Part shown: positions 10,653 through 21,731 of the stretch, piece by piece
Layout: each line of letters opens with the position of its first letter
How positions within the stretch are numbered: position 1 is the first letter of the stretch
From: Euborellia annulipes
Taxonomy: Eukaryota; Arthropoda; Insecta; Dermaptera; Anisolabididae
Length of the DNA stretch: 64,000 bases
Direction of reading: 5' to 3'
Assembly (NCBI GenBank): GCA_023213315.1
Contig: JAKCPI010001598.1
Location: 62,001 to 126,000, forward strand
Program-made: the position numbers and the translations under genes
Notes under the pieces: generated by a model
Database searches by the model: none
Told to the model about the DNA's origin: nothing
Seen by the model: the letters and a program-made list of their open reading frames with translations, nothing else

Positions 10653-11406
10653 AAAGCAGATGATATTTTGTAGTCATATAATTCACCGCTTATGTAATAC
10701 TGAGATTTAGGGACGATCATGTTTAAGCTCTATATTAAATTTTATCATTAAATGTAGGAAAAAAATTCTTAAATAAAATTTATAATTTATTCTCATTGCC
10801 GAATTCTCCTCATAGGGTAGGAAAGTGGGAGAAGATCTCACCCCATAGGCACAAAGCGCGCAATTTGATGTGGCCCAAGTGCTTTAACACCTTAAATCCA
10901 TTATACCACTACCATTATAGCAGAGATCTCTTTGGGTAATACAATAAAATTTTAAATATTCAAGGATTAATCACAGAAAAATTTAGTACCAAATAATTAA
11001 TCCCATACAATCCATACAATTAAAATCTGTTTCTCCAAAATAATTTTTTGTTTTATATATAAATAATCCCCCAGTAGATGATTTTGACATATGATAGGAG
11101 GATTAAATATTCCATCCCTCATTTTTTTATCAAAAGATTAGAGGTTGATTTCTTATACGTTCAACGTATGATATACTGTATATAAATTCATGATAAACAA
11201 ACATATTATTCAGGTAGGAGATTTAAAAAATTCCAGTTGATTTAATAATAATTCCTTAATATGCTTGAATTTTAAATAAATCAAAACATCTTTGAAAAAA
11301 TATTTTTTTTTAATCCTTTTCATTATAAAATGAATTTAATTTGTATTCGGAAGTTTTTAGTCTTTTTGTCATAGAGTTTGGATATTAAGTTAATAGTATT
11401 TCCTAT
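10653..11406. other. AT-rich intergenic DNA with a SINE-3-like remnant
   Basis: 10796-10905 resembles the 3' half of SINE-3 (GCCGAATTCTCCTCATAGGGT, GGCCCAAGTGCTTTAACACC). The rest is featureless. Confidence 0.5.
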
Positions 11407-11465
11407 TAGGGTCCGACCGAAACAAGATTTTCAGCCGAAACCGAATTTCGGCCGAAACCGAAAAA
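11407..11465 (+). mobile_element. hAT-type MITE, group 2, left-end fragment
   Basis: It begins TAGGGTCCGACCGAAAC and continues with CCGAAACCGAA repeats, then breaks into family A sequence. Full copies are at 18928 and 58555. Confidence 0.7.
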
Positions 11466-11986
11466 AATTAATTATTTTTTAGATGCTCTTTAAAATGTAT
11501 ATTCTCATTTTGCTCTCAAAATTGTTTGAAAACCACTTTACTCTTGTATTTATAGGGAAAGATAAGAGAAAATGTTGCCATGATAACAAAATATTTTGCC
11601 ATGTTTATAAATTTTCCAACTTGAATTTTAATATGTTGTCAAAAACTAAATATATGTCGACAGGAGGCAATGGCTAAGCCAGCTAAGCTGAGGATTACGG
11701 AGTCCGAAGTCTCAACACGGCTCGGGTTCGGATCCAGCTTGCCGCAAATAATTCAAACATCCTGCCGAAGTCTCCTCTTAGGGTAGGAAAGGGGGATGCC
11801 CCACTGTGGTAAGACAAAAGGCCTAATTGGCCTAAGTGTGTTCCCCTCTCTGGGAACGGCCACTTCAACCTAACCTAACCTATGTCGACACAAAAAATCT
11901 GGGGTAACAAGCACAGAACACAACTTTCTCTTATCTTTGGTAAAAGAAAGTTGTGTGTTGTGTGACAAATCACATCAGATTTTTTA
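11466..11986 (+). mobile_element. Family A element, 3' two-thirds, split by SINE-3
   Basis: It enters at ATTATTTTTTAGATGCTC, runs to ATATATGTCGACA (11662), and resumes after the SINE at 11881 with the duplicated TATGTCGACA and the terminal hairpin. Confidence 0.8.
11663..11880 (+). mobile_element. SINE-3 copy with CCTAA-repeat tail
   Basis: 218 bp, flanked by a perfect 10-bp target duplication TATGTCGACA (11653-11662 and 11881-11890). It has a tRNA-like head with box B-like CTCGGGTTCGGATCC near 11722 and ends AACCTAACCTAACC. The tail unit is the complement of the arthropod telomere repeat TTAGG; whether that is meaningful is inference. Confidence 0.8.
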
Positions 11987-12789
11987 TATACATGTACAGT
12001 CAGTTTCAATATTAACCGCCACCCCAAGAGAATAGAGAGCCGTGAAGTTAGACAACCAAAGTGTTTATAAAATAAATAAATAAACTTTTTGTTTCGTTGA
12101 AAGTCAACTGAAAATAAAGTCACTAATTATGATAATGAAACGAACTAAAATAAATAAAAACTAGAGAATGGTGAGATAATGATAATATCAAATGAGGGCA
12201 ACTAATAAGAATAAAATGGTAATAAATTTTAAAGTATATTAATAATAATACTTTTAACATATTCTCTCTCTCTGTTTCGCTGAAGACGCAACGGAAATGT
12301 GTGTAATTAAATTGAAAAGTAACAAAGTTAACAAACTAATCGGAGATTAATTTGTTAGAGGGAGAATTTAATTAAGATTAAGAGAGAGAAAGAGAGAGGC
12401 AAGTTTATAACGAAGCGAAGAGCAACATATCGTAGAAGCAGCCCTTAAGATGTTCTATCTCCCTTCGTTCTCTACAAATAATAAGTGGATGCTGATAAGA
12501 GATAAGAAGCCTACTCTCGCCATCCCCTAGCGAAGGAATTCACCCTCTCTGACCTTTGTTTCATTTGGAAACATTCACTCAATAAAAAAAAATATATACT
12601 GTATTCTAATCATCATGGGGAGGAGATTAAATAAGATATTTAAAAAAATAAATAATGGATGATTAAATTCAACCCTGTAACCGTTGGCTCTAGTTCAAAC
12701 ATTATAAATAAGTACAATTAATTAAAAACACTGTTTCAATATTAATTTATTTATTGGTATAAATACTTGTAGACTCTACGTATTATATT
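11987..12789. other. AT-rich intergenic DNA with a dispersed 'GTCAGTTTCAATAT' repeat
   Basis: 11998-12090 (CAGTCAGTTTCAATAT, GTGAAGTTAGACAACC) has a relative at 61429-61520 and pieces at 61575 and 62385. No gene seen. Confidence 0.5.
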
Positions 12790-13015
12790 ACTTTCTCTTA
12801 CCAATGTATTAATATATACTATGTAATATATATAGCCTATATAGAGAAAGTATTGGATTCATGTCAAAAATTTGATGTCGAGATTTTGATGGATATACAC
12901 GTTTTGAAGCCCCCTGAATAAAAAAAAGTGGTTTTAACAACATGGTCTGAATGTCTATGTGTGGGAGTCTGTGAACAAAATATTTCAAGAACGAAAAGTA
13001 CTACAAAATTTGATT
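12790..13015 (+). mobile_element. Family A element, 5' part, truncated
   Basis: It starts with the 5' hairpin ACTTTCTCTTACC and runs through ATGTCGAGATTTTGATGG and GGTCTGAATGTC, then stops near the AACGAAAAG block. Confidence 0.75.
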
Positions 13016-13103
13016 TACATGTTTTTTAATGACATCTGTATGATTTTGTTTTGATTTTTTTTTTTAAATTAACGAAAAATGTCTTTTTCTTCGTTGATTA
13101 CAC

Positions 13104-13652
13104 TGTGAGGCAAAATGAAACTTTTTTTCGGCCCCGAGATAATTTCTTCAGATTCTTAAGTAAAATGACCTCCTGAATCCAAATATGACCTCCGTTTTCC
13201 TCCACCACGTACCGTTTTCTGGGGGTAGCCCCCTACTTATTTCCACACCTTTTCGTTAATTATAGGGCCATGAATCAAATTTGGAGCGATGAAAAGGAAT
13301 ATTTTAGCCTTAACATTTCTTCAGAAGGTCTAGAGAAGTGAAAAGTTAAAAAACATTAACATTTGGTTCCAAGGGGGGGATGTGGGGGAGGATTTGTCCC
13401 TTAAAATGCAAAAAAATCATTAAAAATGATTGATTTTTTCTGATTTTTTCACAATTTTTTCACAGATTTTCTACATATTCCAGCTGACAGACCCGCCTCA
13501 ACCTTCCTTAAACATCCCTCAACTCCACAGCCCCTCGCTGCACAGTTGTTCAAATTGGCAAATATGCGGCTATAACTTTTATTTTTTTGGGCTGATCTCC
13601 ACGAATTTAAAGTTAAATATACGGATTCTTCTATGTCCTTCAATATTTCCAT
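13104..13652 (+). repeat. Large inverted repeat, left copy
   Basis: A ~550 bp sequence that recurs as its reverse complement at 15370-15965. Shared blocks include ATGACCTCCTGAATCC, TTAACATTTCTTCAGAAGG, and TTCCAGCTGACAGACC. The two copies have diverged by point changes and by one ~70 bp insertion in the right copy. ORFs of 77 and 67 aa here are not conserved in the other copy. Confidence 0.8.
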
Positions 13653-13816
13653 ATTTTATTTAAAGGGGTAGAAATTACTTCTTGTCAAAGTTTGAAAAAA
13701 ATTATAATCTATGAAATATAAAGTTACGCTTTTGTAAATAAATCAGTAAAAATATGACATTTATGAAAACTAAATGGGTTAAATTGTGATGAAGTTCAGG
13801 AACCTTCTTTTCAATT

Positions 13817-14030
13817 TCCAAAAGGATTCAGACCAGTAGGTTCAATTAAAGTCAAATTTTTTTTTAAACAAAACTTTATTTGACCCCAGACAAGTTTAGT
13901 CAACGGAAGGACTTTAAGTCTTTAAGTCCTACAGCAAGTGGACGAAACATTGTCTGGGGTCAAATAAAGTTTTGTTTTAAAAAACCTTTTGACTTTAATT
14001 GAGCCTACTGGTCCGAATCCTTTTGGAAAA
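13817..14030. mobile_element. Small foldback (palindrome) element
   Basis: The arms TTCCAAAAGGATTCAGACC...AACTTTATTTGACCCCAG and their reverse complement face each other around a ~55-base loop. The loop contains GGACTTTAAGTC and GTGGACGAAACATT. No target duplication was established. Confidence 0.7.
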
Positions 14031-14035
14031 CCTAA

Positions 14036-15369
14036 TTTATTTAAAGAAAAATTTGCATGGGGTAGACTACCTTTTACTCAAGGGGCAAAAAATTGCAAGT
14101 CATAAGAAAATTTGTAGAGTGGGAAAGTAACTTGGGAGGGAGGGGGTGGCCTTTAGACAAACAGAAATAAAATTATTTTTTATATAAAATTCTAAAAGAT
14201 TTTAAATAGAAAAACAAATGCAATTTTATTCATTAATAATTATTATTTGAATGTGAATTAATGAATATCTATAAGGGGATGCGTGAGCCGAGGGGGATCG
14301 ATTTATATCTAAAACTACAAACAACGGAAATATATTCATGAAACGAAGAACGGATTTACAGGCTTGTGGCATGTTACGACACAGAAACGTAAGCAAATTA
14401 AAAAAAAAAAAAAATCATCTGAATTTTTACACTTATAATTAGGGGAGGCGAGTGGAGAAACTGCTTAAGAAAATCAGGCATTCAGACAGTGAAAAAGAAA
14501 ATTCCACCTCCAAAAATCTCACTTATTACTAGGCCACTGACGAGAGATAAAAGTTTAGGAATTTATATTTTCAATTATTTAATAATAATATCTTATTAAA
14601 TATTATAGGGGAAGTAGGTTTAGCAAATAGGGGAATATAAATTCTCTATTAGAGGGGTGGAGGGTGAGGAGAGAGGGAAAGAAATCATTGCTTAAATGTA
14701 AAAAATTTACAAAAAAATAATTTTCTATTTTAATTTTCATTTTTAAAGAAAAAAAACTATTTTGTTTATTAGAAGGGGTGATTTACACCCTTTCTCACCC
14801 TCCCTCTGGGGTACACGAATTCATCATAGAGTTATATTTAAAAAATTGGATAATTTTATCAGTATATTATAAGAGAGAAAAATAAAATACAAAATTACTT
14901 TAATTCGTTATGCAAATGAGATGTGAAAATATTCATTACCTTAATAATAAGATGACCAGGTGGGGAGTTTGGTGGATGAATGTCTTATTTGCACAAATCA
15001 CAACACAATATAAAAGAAACTAAACGCACGCGAGAGAGAGAGAAAGAGAAACCGAATGACTCATGGCTCGACTCAAATACTAAGACAGACCGCCTGACAG
15101 ATAGGCAGCAAGCAAGCAGGCAGCGATCGAGAAATAGCATTGCTCTCTGAAGAGAGCCCAAGAATAAAAATTATCAAATAAGTTCTCTATTTATAAAAAA
15201 ATTCTATTCACTTGCAAACTAACGGGGTTTTATTCCGTTGGGAATAAATTCGAAATTAAATAACTATTAAAAGACTCACTTCATTTATCCACCCTTAACA
15301 CTCACCCCCATTAAATAAAATACTTCCAAGTATTATTTTTTGTATTTATTTATTTATTAGGGATATAGT
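14036..15369. other. AT-rich DNA between the arms of the large inverted repeat
   Basis: No gene seen. A GC-richer patch at 15060-15165 carries CAGGCAGC-type runs. Confidence 0.5.
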
Positions 15370-15965
15370 CGAAGTGAAAGAAGAATCCGTATATTTAACT
15401 TTAAATTTGTAAAGATCAGCCCAAAAAATTTGAAAGTTATATCCGCATATTTGCCAATTTGACCAACTGTGCAGCGAGGGGCTGTGAATCTTCCATCTTC
15501 TTGTAAGGGCTTCGGAATCGCTCACATCCCACCCGCTTTATCCTATATATTTTTTTTTAGTTGAGGGATGTTTAAGGAAGGTTGAGGTGGGTCTGTCAGC
15601 TGGAATATGTAGAAAATCTGTGAAAAAATTGTGGAAAAAATCAGAAAAAATCAATCATTTTTAATGATTTTTTTGCATTTTAAGGGACAAAATCCTCCCC
15701 CACATCCCCCTCTTGGAACTAAATGTTAATGTTTTTTAACTTTTCACTTCTCTAGACCTTCTAAAGAAATGTTAAGGCTGAAATATTCCTTTTCATCCCT
15801 TCAAATTTGATTCATGGCCCTATAATTAACGAAAAGGGGTGGAAATAAGTAGGGGGCTCCCCCGAAAACGGCAGGGGGGGAAAACGGAGGTCATATTTGG
15901 ATTCAGGAGGTCATTTTACTTAAGAACCTGAAAGAATTATCTCGGGGCTTTTTTTCCTGCCGCAC
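15370..15965 (-). repeat. Large inverted repeat, right copy
   Basis: Reverse complement of 13104-13652, with an extra ~70 bp segment at about 15488-15560 (CTTCCATCTTCTTGTAAGG) that the left copy lacks. Confidence 0.8.
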
Positions 15966-16369
15966 AGTGTTATTTCAAAAACTATACAGGTAAAATGTCA
16001 AAGAAAAAAAACTTTTTAAAATAGAGGAATTTATCAAAATATTTCAAAATTTTTGAAAAAACTTTTTTGGTAAAGTACTACTACCAGGTGATGTATTTAC
16101 TCCAAAAGTTGATAGAAATCTACAATTTTAGTGTAATGAGTATATACTAAATTTCATCGATCTGGCTGCTTTGGTTTTTAAGCATTCGTGTTTACACACA
16201 CACACACACCCACAGACATAATTCCATAAGAATATACGAGAAATTTTTGGGGAAGTCATTCCCGATTTTTTTTCTTCAGAATTGTAGACAGCGTTGATGG
16301 TGGAATATTGAAAATTTTGGCGATATATTTTTTTAAACCACTTTCCACTGCCTCGATAATTTTTTTTTT

Positions 16370-16562
16370 CGGATGCAGTAAGGGTGAACGCACACCAATT
16401 GAGCAAAAACGTTTTCGAACAAAATGTTTTGCCATTGAGCGTTTTGCTCAATCGGTGTGCGTTGGAATCGGACAAATTGTTCTGCCATTGAGAAAAATAT
16501 GCCAACGCACACCGATTAGGCAAAAATCTCAATGGCAAAACATTTTGCCTAATCAGTGTATA
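16370..16562 (+). repeat. Palindrome-rich repeat ('AACGCACACC' family)
   Basis: GTGAACGCACACCAATTGAG and its complement recur several times within 190 bp, separated by AACATTTTGCC/GGCAAAAC motifs. A shorter relative lies at 31197-31276 on the minus strand. Its two strands give overlapping ORFs (94 and 136 aa) that reflect the symmetry and are not genes. Confidence 0.6.
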
Positions 16563-17097
16563 AAATTCACCATTAAAAACTTGAAACCTTAAATTTTAAA
16601 TTTAATTTTGCTCTGAGTTCGCTCCTTCTTCATCAGGAGTGGAAATTTTTTATTTATATTATTTAATGATTTTTGATTAGATGATCGTAGGGGGGCCAAT
16701 TTTGAATCGTGCATCCTCTTCTCCCAGTGACCAGGATGTAAGAACTTAACGAAGGGACAATAAAGAGTTGGAAGATTAAAGATGAGCCTATCGATCATCT
16801 CCTGTGGTCCATCATTCATCTAAGTCACCTTCCGATCCCGTCACTCGTCCAAAAATATTATAAAGTATTGTTCCACGCCACCTACTTACACTCTTCACGC
16901 CCCTTTCCAATCATCAATTCTTGTTCATCCAGTGGCGGATCAAGTTGAGAAGGACGTTCAAATATAAATGAGAGTTAATTTGTTTATAATAAAATGAAAA
17001 TTTATTGCTTATCATTTTTTTTATTTAATTATCTTTGATTAGTTGCATGCAAATAAATATTCAATCATATATTGTATAGTATGAACATGTAAATAAA
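16563..17097. other. Intergenic DNA, no gene seen
   Basis: Slightly less AT-rich at 16680-16930. The 76-aa minus-strand ORF is not recognisable. Confidence 0.45.
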
Positions 17098-17372
17098 GCC
17101 CTCGGGGCTTGGTGTAGAGGTTAGCGTGGTAACCTCGTATACCAAACGTCGCGGGTTTGGACCCCAGGCAGTCCGATGATTTTATTTAAGCCATTTGGAT
17201 ACCAAATGGCTTAAATAAGAAAGCCTGGACCCCAAATAAACATATATTATTAAATAACTGTTATCGTAAAAGTCTTAAATGGCCTAAGTTGCCGAAAAGA
17301 CTGTGTGAATGTGAGAGTGAATGAGAAAAAAGTGTGGTGTTTTTTTGTAAAAAAGACAAAATAAAAAAAACA
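17098..17372 (+). mobile_element. SINE-1 copy, full length
   Basis: GCCCTCGGGGCTTGGTGTAG head, box B GGGTTTGGACCCC, body hairpin, TTAAATGGCCTAAGTTGCCG core, GTGTGAATG tail and an A-rich end. Confidence 0.85.
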
Positions 17373-18323
17373 TGTAAATAAGGTATTTATAATAATTTTT
17401 TAAAAATATAAAATTAATATGTTATAACCCACAAAAATATTCATTAAAATTATTTTAATACATTTTTAGGGGGGAATGATTGAAAATTGTCCGAAAACAT
17501 CAATATTAGATCAACAGTCGAATACAGGGACAAATAAATTTTATTTTGATGTCTAACTTTAAAGCATTTGGTATTTTTTACTTTCTCTTACCTCTATATA
17601 TATGTTATAATAATATATAGAGAGAAAGGATTGGATTCATGTCAAAAATCCGATGTCGAGATTTTGATGGATATACACGTTTTGAGGTCCCCTGAATCCA
17701 AAAAAGTGGTTTTCGCGACATGGTCTGTCGTGTCTTTTAACAAATTATCTCAACAACGAAAAGAGCTAGGAGGTTGAAATTTTATATTTAAGTTGGGCAC
17801 CTCCCTGGGACGTGACACGAAGCTTTTGAATAAAATGAACCAAAGAGTTCTAGTACTTTACTGATGCACTTTTTTTTCGATTTTCTCAAGATTCGCTCCA
17901 ACGATTTTTTTTTTAATTCAAAAATCATTTATTTTTTAGAATCTCTTTAAAATCAATATTCTCATTTTGTCATCGAAATCTTCTGAAGACCACTTTACTC
18001 TTGTACTCCATAGAAAAGATAGAAGAAATGGTTGCCATGGTAACAAAATATAAATATTTTCACATACTAATAAATTTTACATCGCCCTCGGGGCTTGATG
18101 TAGAGGTTAGCGTGCTAACCTAGTATACCAAAGGTTGCGGGTTCGGACCCCAGGCAGTCCGATGATTTTTATTTAAGCCATTTGGATACCAAATGGCTTA
18201 AATAAGAAAGCCTGGACCCCAAATAAACATATATTATTAAATAACTGTTATCGTAAAAGTCTTAAATGGCCTAAGTTGCCGAAAAGACTGTGTGAATGTG
18301 TGTGTGAGTGTGAGTGTGACTGA

Positions 18324-19761
18324 CAAGGGGAGTGCATGACCTTCATAACACCGATTTGAACGAAAATTTTTTTATGTGTAGTAGTTAATGAAAAAGTAAT
18401 TCTGTTAAAGCGAGAAGGCGCACTACTCAACCGTTCGTCTTAAAAAAAATGTTAAAGATTTTGCCAACATGCCTTATGCCGTTGCTAGCAATAACATTAA
18501 CAAAAGCCGCGGTGGCTAAATCGGTAAGGTTCATTCTTTGTAAACAAGAAATCTCGAGTTCGAATCATGCCTTGTGCAACTATTTTTTTTTTTTTTTTTT
18601 GTAATTTATTTATTTTTTTGGATTTTTACTTTTTAAGAATTTTTTATTATTAATAAATAAATAAAAAAAAGTTTCTTTTAATTAATGGCTTTTAATTTTT
18701 AACTTGTTTTCCAATATTTTTAAAAAAAAATTATTATACGAGAAATATATTACTATTAATTGAACATATAAATAAATTTAAAATTAACATATTAACATTA
18801 ATTGCAATAAAAAATACATAATGGTCAAAAAATATAAGAGCGAAAATAAGTCAAAGAAATATGTATAGCATAATACTCTTACAATGTTAATATGTTAATT
18901 TTAAATTTATTTATATGTTCAATTAATTAGGGTCCGACCGAAACAAGATTTTCAGCCGAAACCGAAACCGAATATTCGGCCTCAACCTTAGTTTCGGCCG
19001 AAACCGTAACCGAAACCGAAACTTATATTTCCTATAAAAAAATTTTTTTCATTTTACCTTTTTTTTTTTTTGAATTTTTTTCCCTCCCATGAAAATCATT
19101 TTACCTTTTTTTTAGGGAAACTAAATTTTTTCTCCCTCAAGTGCAAATCATTTGACTTTTTTTTTTGCATGCGAGTCTCATCCCATTTTTTCAGACTCTG
19201 GTTTCGGCCGGCCGAAAGTTTCGGCTACTTTTTGGCCGAAACAGAAACTACGGCCGAAACTATGATTTTTGGCCGAAACTGGCCGAAACCGTAACCGAAA
19301 CCGAATATTCGGTCGGTTTCTACAATTAATAGTAATATATTTCTCGTATAATAATTTTTTTTTAATATATTGGAAAACAAGTTAAAAATTAAAAGCCATT
19401 AATTAAAAGAAACTTTTTATTTATTTATTAATAATAAAAAATTCTTAAAAAGTAGAAATCCAAAAAAATAAATAAATTACAAAAAAAAAAAAAAAAAAAA
19501 ATAGTTGCACAAGGCATGATTCGAACTCGAGATTTCTTGTTTACAAAGAATGAACCTTACCGATTTAGCCACCGCGGCTTTTGTTAATGTTATTGCTAGC
19601 AACGGCATAAGGCATGTTGGCAAAATCTTTTAACATTTTTTTAAGACGAACGGTTGAGTAGTGCGCCTTCTCGCTTTAACAGAATTACTTTTTCATTAAC
19701 TACTACACATAAAAAAATTTTCGTTCAAATCGGTGTTATGAAGGTCATGCACTCCCCCTTG
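18324..19761. mobile_element. 1.4 kb foldback element with tRNA-like arms, 3-bp TGA duplication
   Basis: The arms (18324-about 18807, and about 18890-18927 joined to 19331-19761) are near-perfect reverse complements beginning CAAGGGG(G)AGTGCATGACC. The flanks 18321-18323 and 19762-19764 are both TGA, matching the undisturbed SINE sequence. A 3-bp duplication fits CACTA or PIF/Harbinger elements; no transposase is present. Each arm contains a tRNA-Thr-like stretch (GCCGCGGTGGCTAAATCGG, TTTGTAAACAAGAAATC, GAGTTCGAATC). A hAT MITE sits near the centre. Confidence 0.8.
18928..19322 (+). mobile_element. hAT-type MITE, group 2, full length
   Basis: It begins TAGGGTCCGACCGAAAC and ends CGGTCGGTTTCTA, imperfect inverted termini, with the body built from CCGAAAC repeats. 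The flanks CAATTAAT (18920-18927 and 19323-19330) are identical 8-bp duplications. The 74-aa ORF inside is repeat-derived. Confidence 0.88.
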
Positions 19762-19955
19762 TGAGAAAAAAATGTGAATGTTTTTAAGAAAAAAAAAAAA
19801 AAATGTATATCTTGAAAATCGAATGTACCGTACTGTCGGAAACTAAATACATGTCGACACAAAAAATCTGGTGTGACAAGGACAGTACACAACTTTCGAT
19901 TACCGAAGGTAAGAGAAAGTTGTGTGCTGTGCGACCAGTTACACCAGATTTTTTT

Positions 19956-21360
19956 AACCATGTTTTCCTAGTTTTTCTTTAATTGAAAGAATATGTCAAA
20001 TTCTTTGTCCCGGAGAATACTTTCTTGAATATTTTCTCAAGGGGCTGTATTCCGATTTTACGGCCTCATCTTTATGTATGGTTTTTCTTTCAATAATCTC
20101 TCTCTCTCTCTCTCTCCTTTCTCCTCTCTCAGTTTTTCACGCTTTAATTGAATCCCAAGATAAATTGTCTACATAAAATAGAGATTTCCAAAACCCCCTT
20201 GAATGTAAATTCAGAGATTGTTTTAATTTAATGCAACCCTTAAAGCCTCCCCTCATCTGGACCAAAATGGAACATTCTTTTTTTTTAATAATAAAAGAAA
20301 TTTATTCAAAGATTAAAACTTAAATTATTAGATTCTTATTTCAATAAAATACTTTAATTGAAAGTAAAATGGAAAAAGATATTTTTCAAAAAAAAGCAAA
20401 AAAAAAATTTAATTAGTTTTATATCAAGTAAAATAAATTAATTAATTAAAATCAAATATTTTTAATAATTTTATTTTATTTTAAAAATAGGCAATGTTAC
20501 CTATTTAAATTTTTAACTTTGTCCATCAACCGTAGGTTGGACAGGTAAAGTTAATGTAATCGTAAAAAAAATCGAAATTTTTCTGAAGCTGCCAAAATAC
20601 GTTTTGAGGTCCCCTGAATCCATTTAAGTAGTTTTTGGAATGATGTCTGTGTGTGTGTGTGTGTGTGTGTATGTCTGTGGTAATTTTTTCGTCAACGAAA
20701 ACTCAAAAACTATTAGTTCAATTGTTTTGAATTTTTGCACCCATAAACTAGGGGTAGAGGCCAAGAACTGAAAAGCTTTTGGTAAACATCGGACCATTAG
20801 GGGGACTCTAGGGGAGGACAAAATTTTTTTCTTACATAACCTATAATTTTTTTTATATATTCAGAAACTAGACTTCCTCTCGAGTAAAATGATATATAAT
20901 ATGTTTAACATCGGACCCTTAGGGGGGGCTCTAGGGGAGGGGGCAATATTTTTTTCTTGAATAGTGGATGGGCAAAGTTGTGCGCTCGGCTTAGTCCGAC
21001 CCTTTATTTTTTATTTTTTATTAAGGTCTTTTTCGGCATCGAAGGCCATTTAGACCCAGTCTCTATTTATTTCAAATGGATTGGTAGCTAATCCAGTTTT
21101 AAATTTGTATATTATCTCAAGATGAATATTCGCAATAGCAGGGGCTAATATTAAAAAGTGTTAGTTGATTCGTGTTAACAGTGTTGTAAAAACACTGTAT
21201 AAATCTCAAAAGATCAAAATTGTTAAGATTCAAATAAAGAAGTAGATTGAGGGTCAGTAAATGTACTTTGAAAGAAACGAAACAATTTTTCAATAATTAA
21301 CTTGTCGAAGATTTATATATAAGCATATATTTAATTTAAAAATGAATTAGAATTATAAAA
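19956..21360. other. AT-rich intergenic DNA with a diverged family A relative and a SINE-2 fragment
   Basis: 20590-20960 contains ACGTTTTGAGGTCCCCTGAA and a (TG)n run like family A, followed by two copies of ACATCGGACC..TAGGGGG...CTCTAGGGGAGG (20786-20818 and 20910-20940). 21003-21090 is a reverse SINE-2 3' end. No gene seen. Confidence 0.5.
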
Positions 21361-21378
21361 TTTTTATGAGTTACTCAC

Positions 21379-21498
21379 CAAATAAAGGATATGTTGCATT
21401 AAAGCCGACCAGCACTCGGACCACGTCTGACAGGAACGCCGTTCACAGCCTAACTGGATGTAAAGCAAAAGCAGACAGGTATGCCTCGGCTCGTAAAC
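21379..21498 (-). CDS. Candidate unrecognised exon (120 bp, open, consensus splice sites)
   Basis: On the minus strand this segment is preceded by CATACAG and followed by GTGAGTAAC, a consensus donor. It is exactly 40 codons, open throughout, and contains LGCERRSCQTWSECWSALMQ. It is GC-richer than its surroundings and belongs to none of the repeat families. I do not recognise the product and see no partner exons, so it may equally be a non-coding RNA exon or chance. Confidence 0.25.
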
Positions 21499-21731
21499 CT
21501 GTATGGACACGAATAAAGCCATGTAGAAAAGTATATCTATATATATTCGTCTGTGTGAGAATGTATTTGTGTGAGTGAGCAAAAAGAAATTAAAATATAA
21601 TTTCCCATTTGAAGCAAAGAAAGTATTTAAGAATTATTTTCTTTTTAATAATCAATTATCTGAATGAATAAAAATTTTAATGCAAATCTTATGATTAAAT
21701 AGAAAACGAAGTGGCAAAAATAAATAAATAT

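Larger units (their letters stand above)
18084..19803 (+). mobile_element. SINE-1 copy, split by the foldback at 18324-19761
   Basis: The head and body run to GAGTGTGACTGA at 18323. The tail resumes with TGAGAAAAAAATGTGAATG at 19762 and ends in poly(A). The split falls inside the tail. Confidence 0.85.
17580..19955 (+). mobile_element. Family A element, full length but split by a SINE-1/foldback/hAT stack
   Basis: 5' hairpin at 17580 and the body to TAAATTTTACATC at 18083. After the insertions it resumes at about 19804 with TATATCTTGAAAATCGAATG and ends in the 3' hairpin to 19955. Removing the inserts restores the family consensus. Confidence 0.85.

Noticed and set aside
16128..16592. Overlapping 136-aa (-) and 94-aa (+) ORFs
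   Set aside because: Both arise from the palindrome-rich AACGCACACC repeat; open frames on both strands reflect symmetry.
18493..18575. Functional tRNA-Thr gene
   Set aside because: Anticodon and T-stems do not pair properly and the sequence is duplicated in inverted form inside a foldback, so it is tRNA-derived, not a gene.
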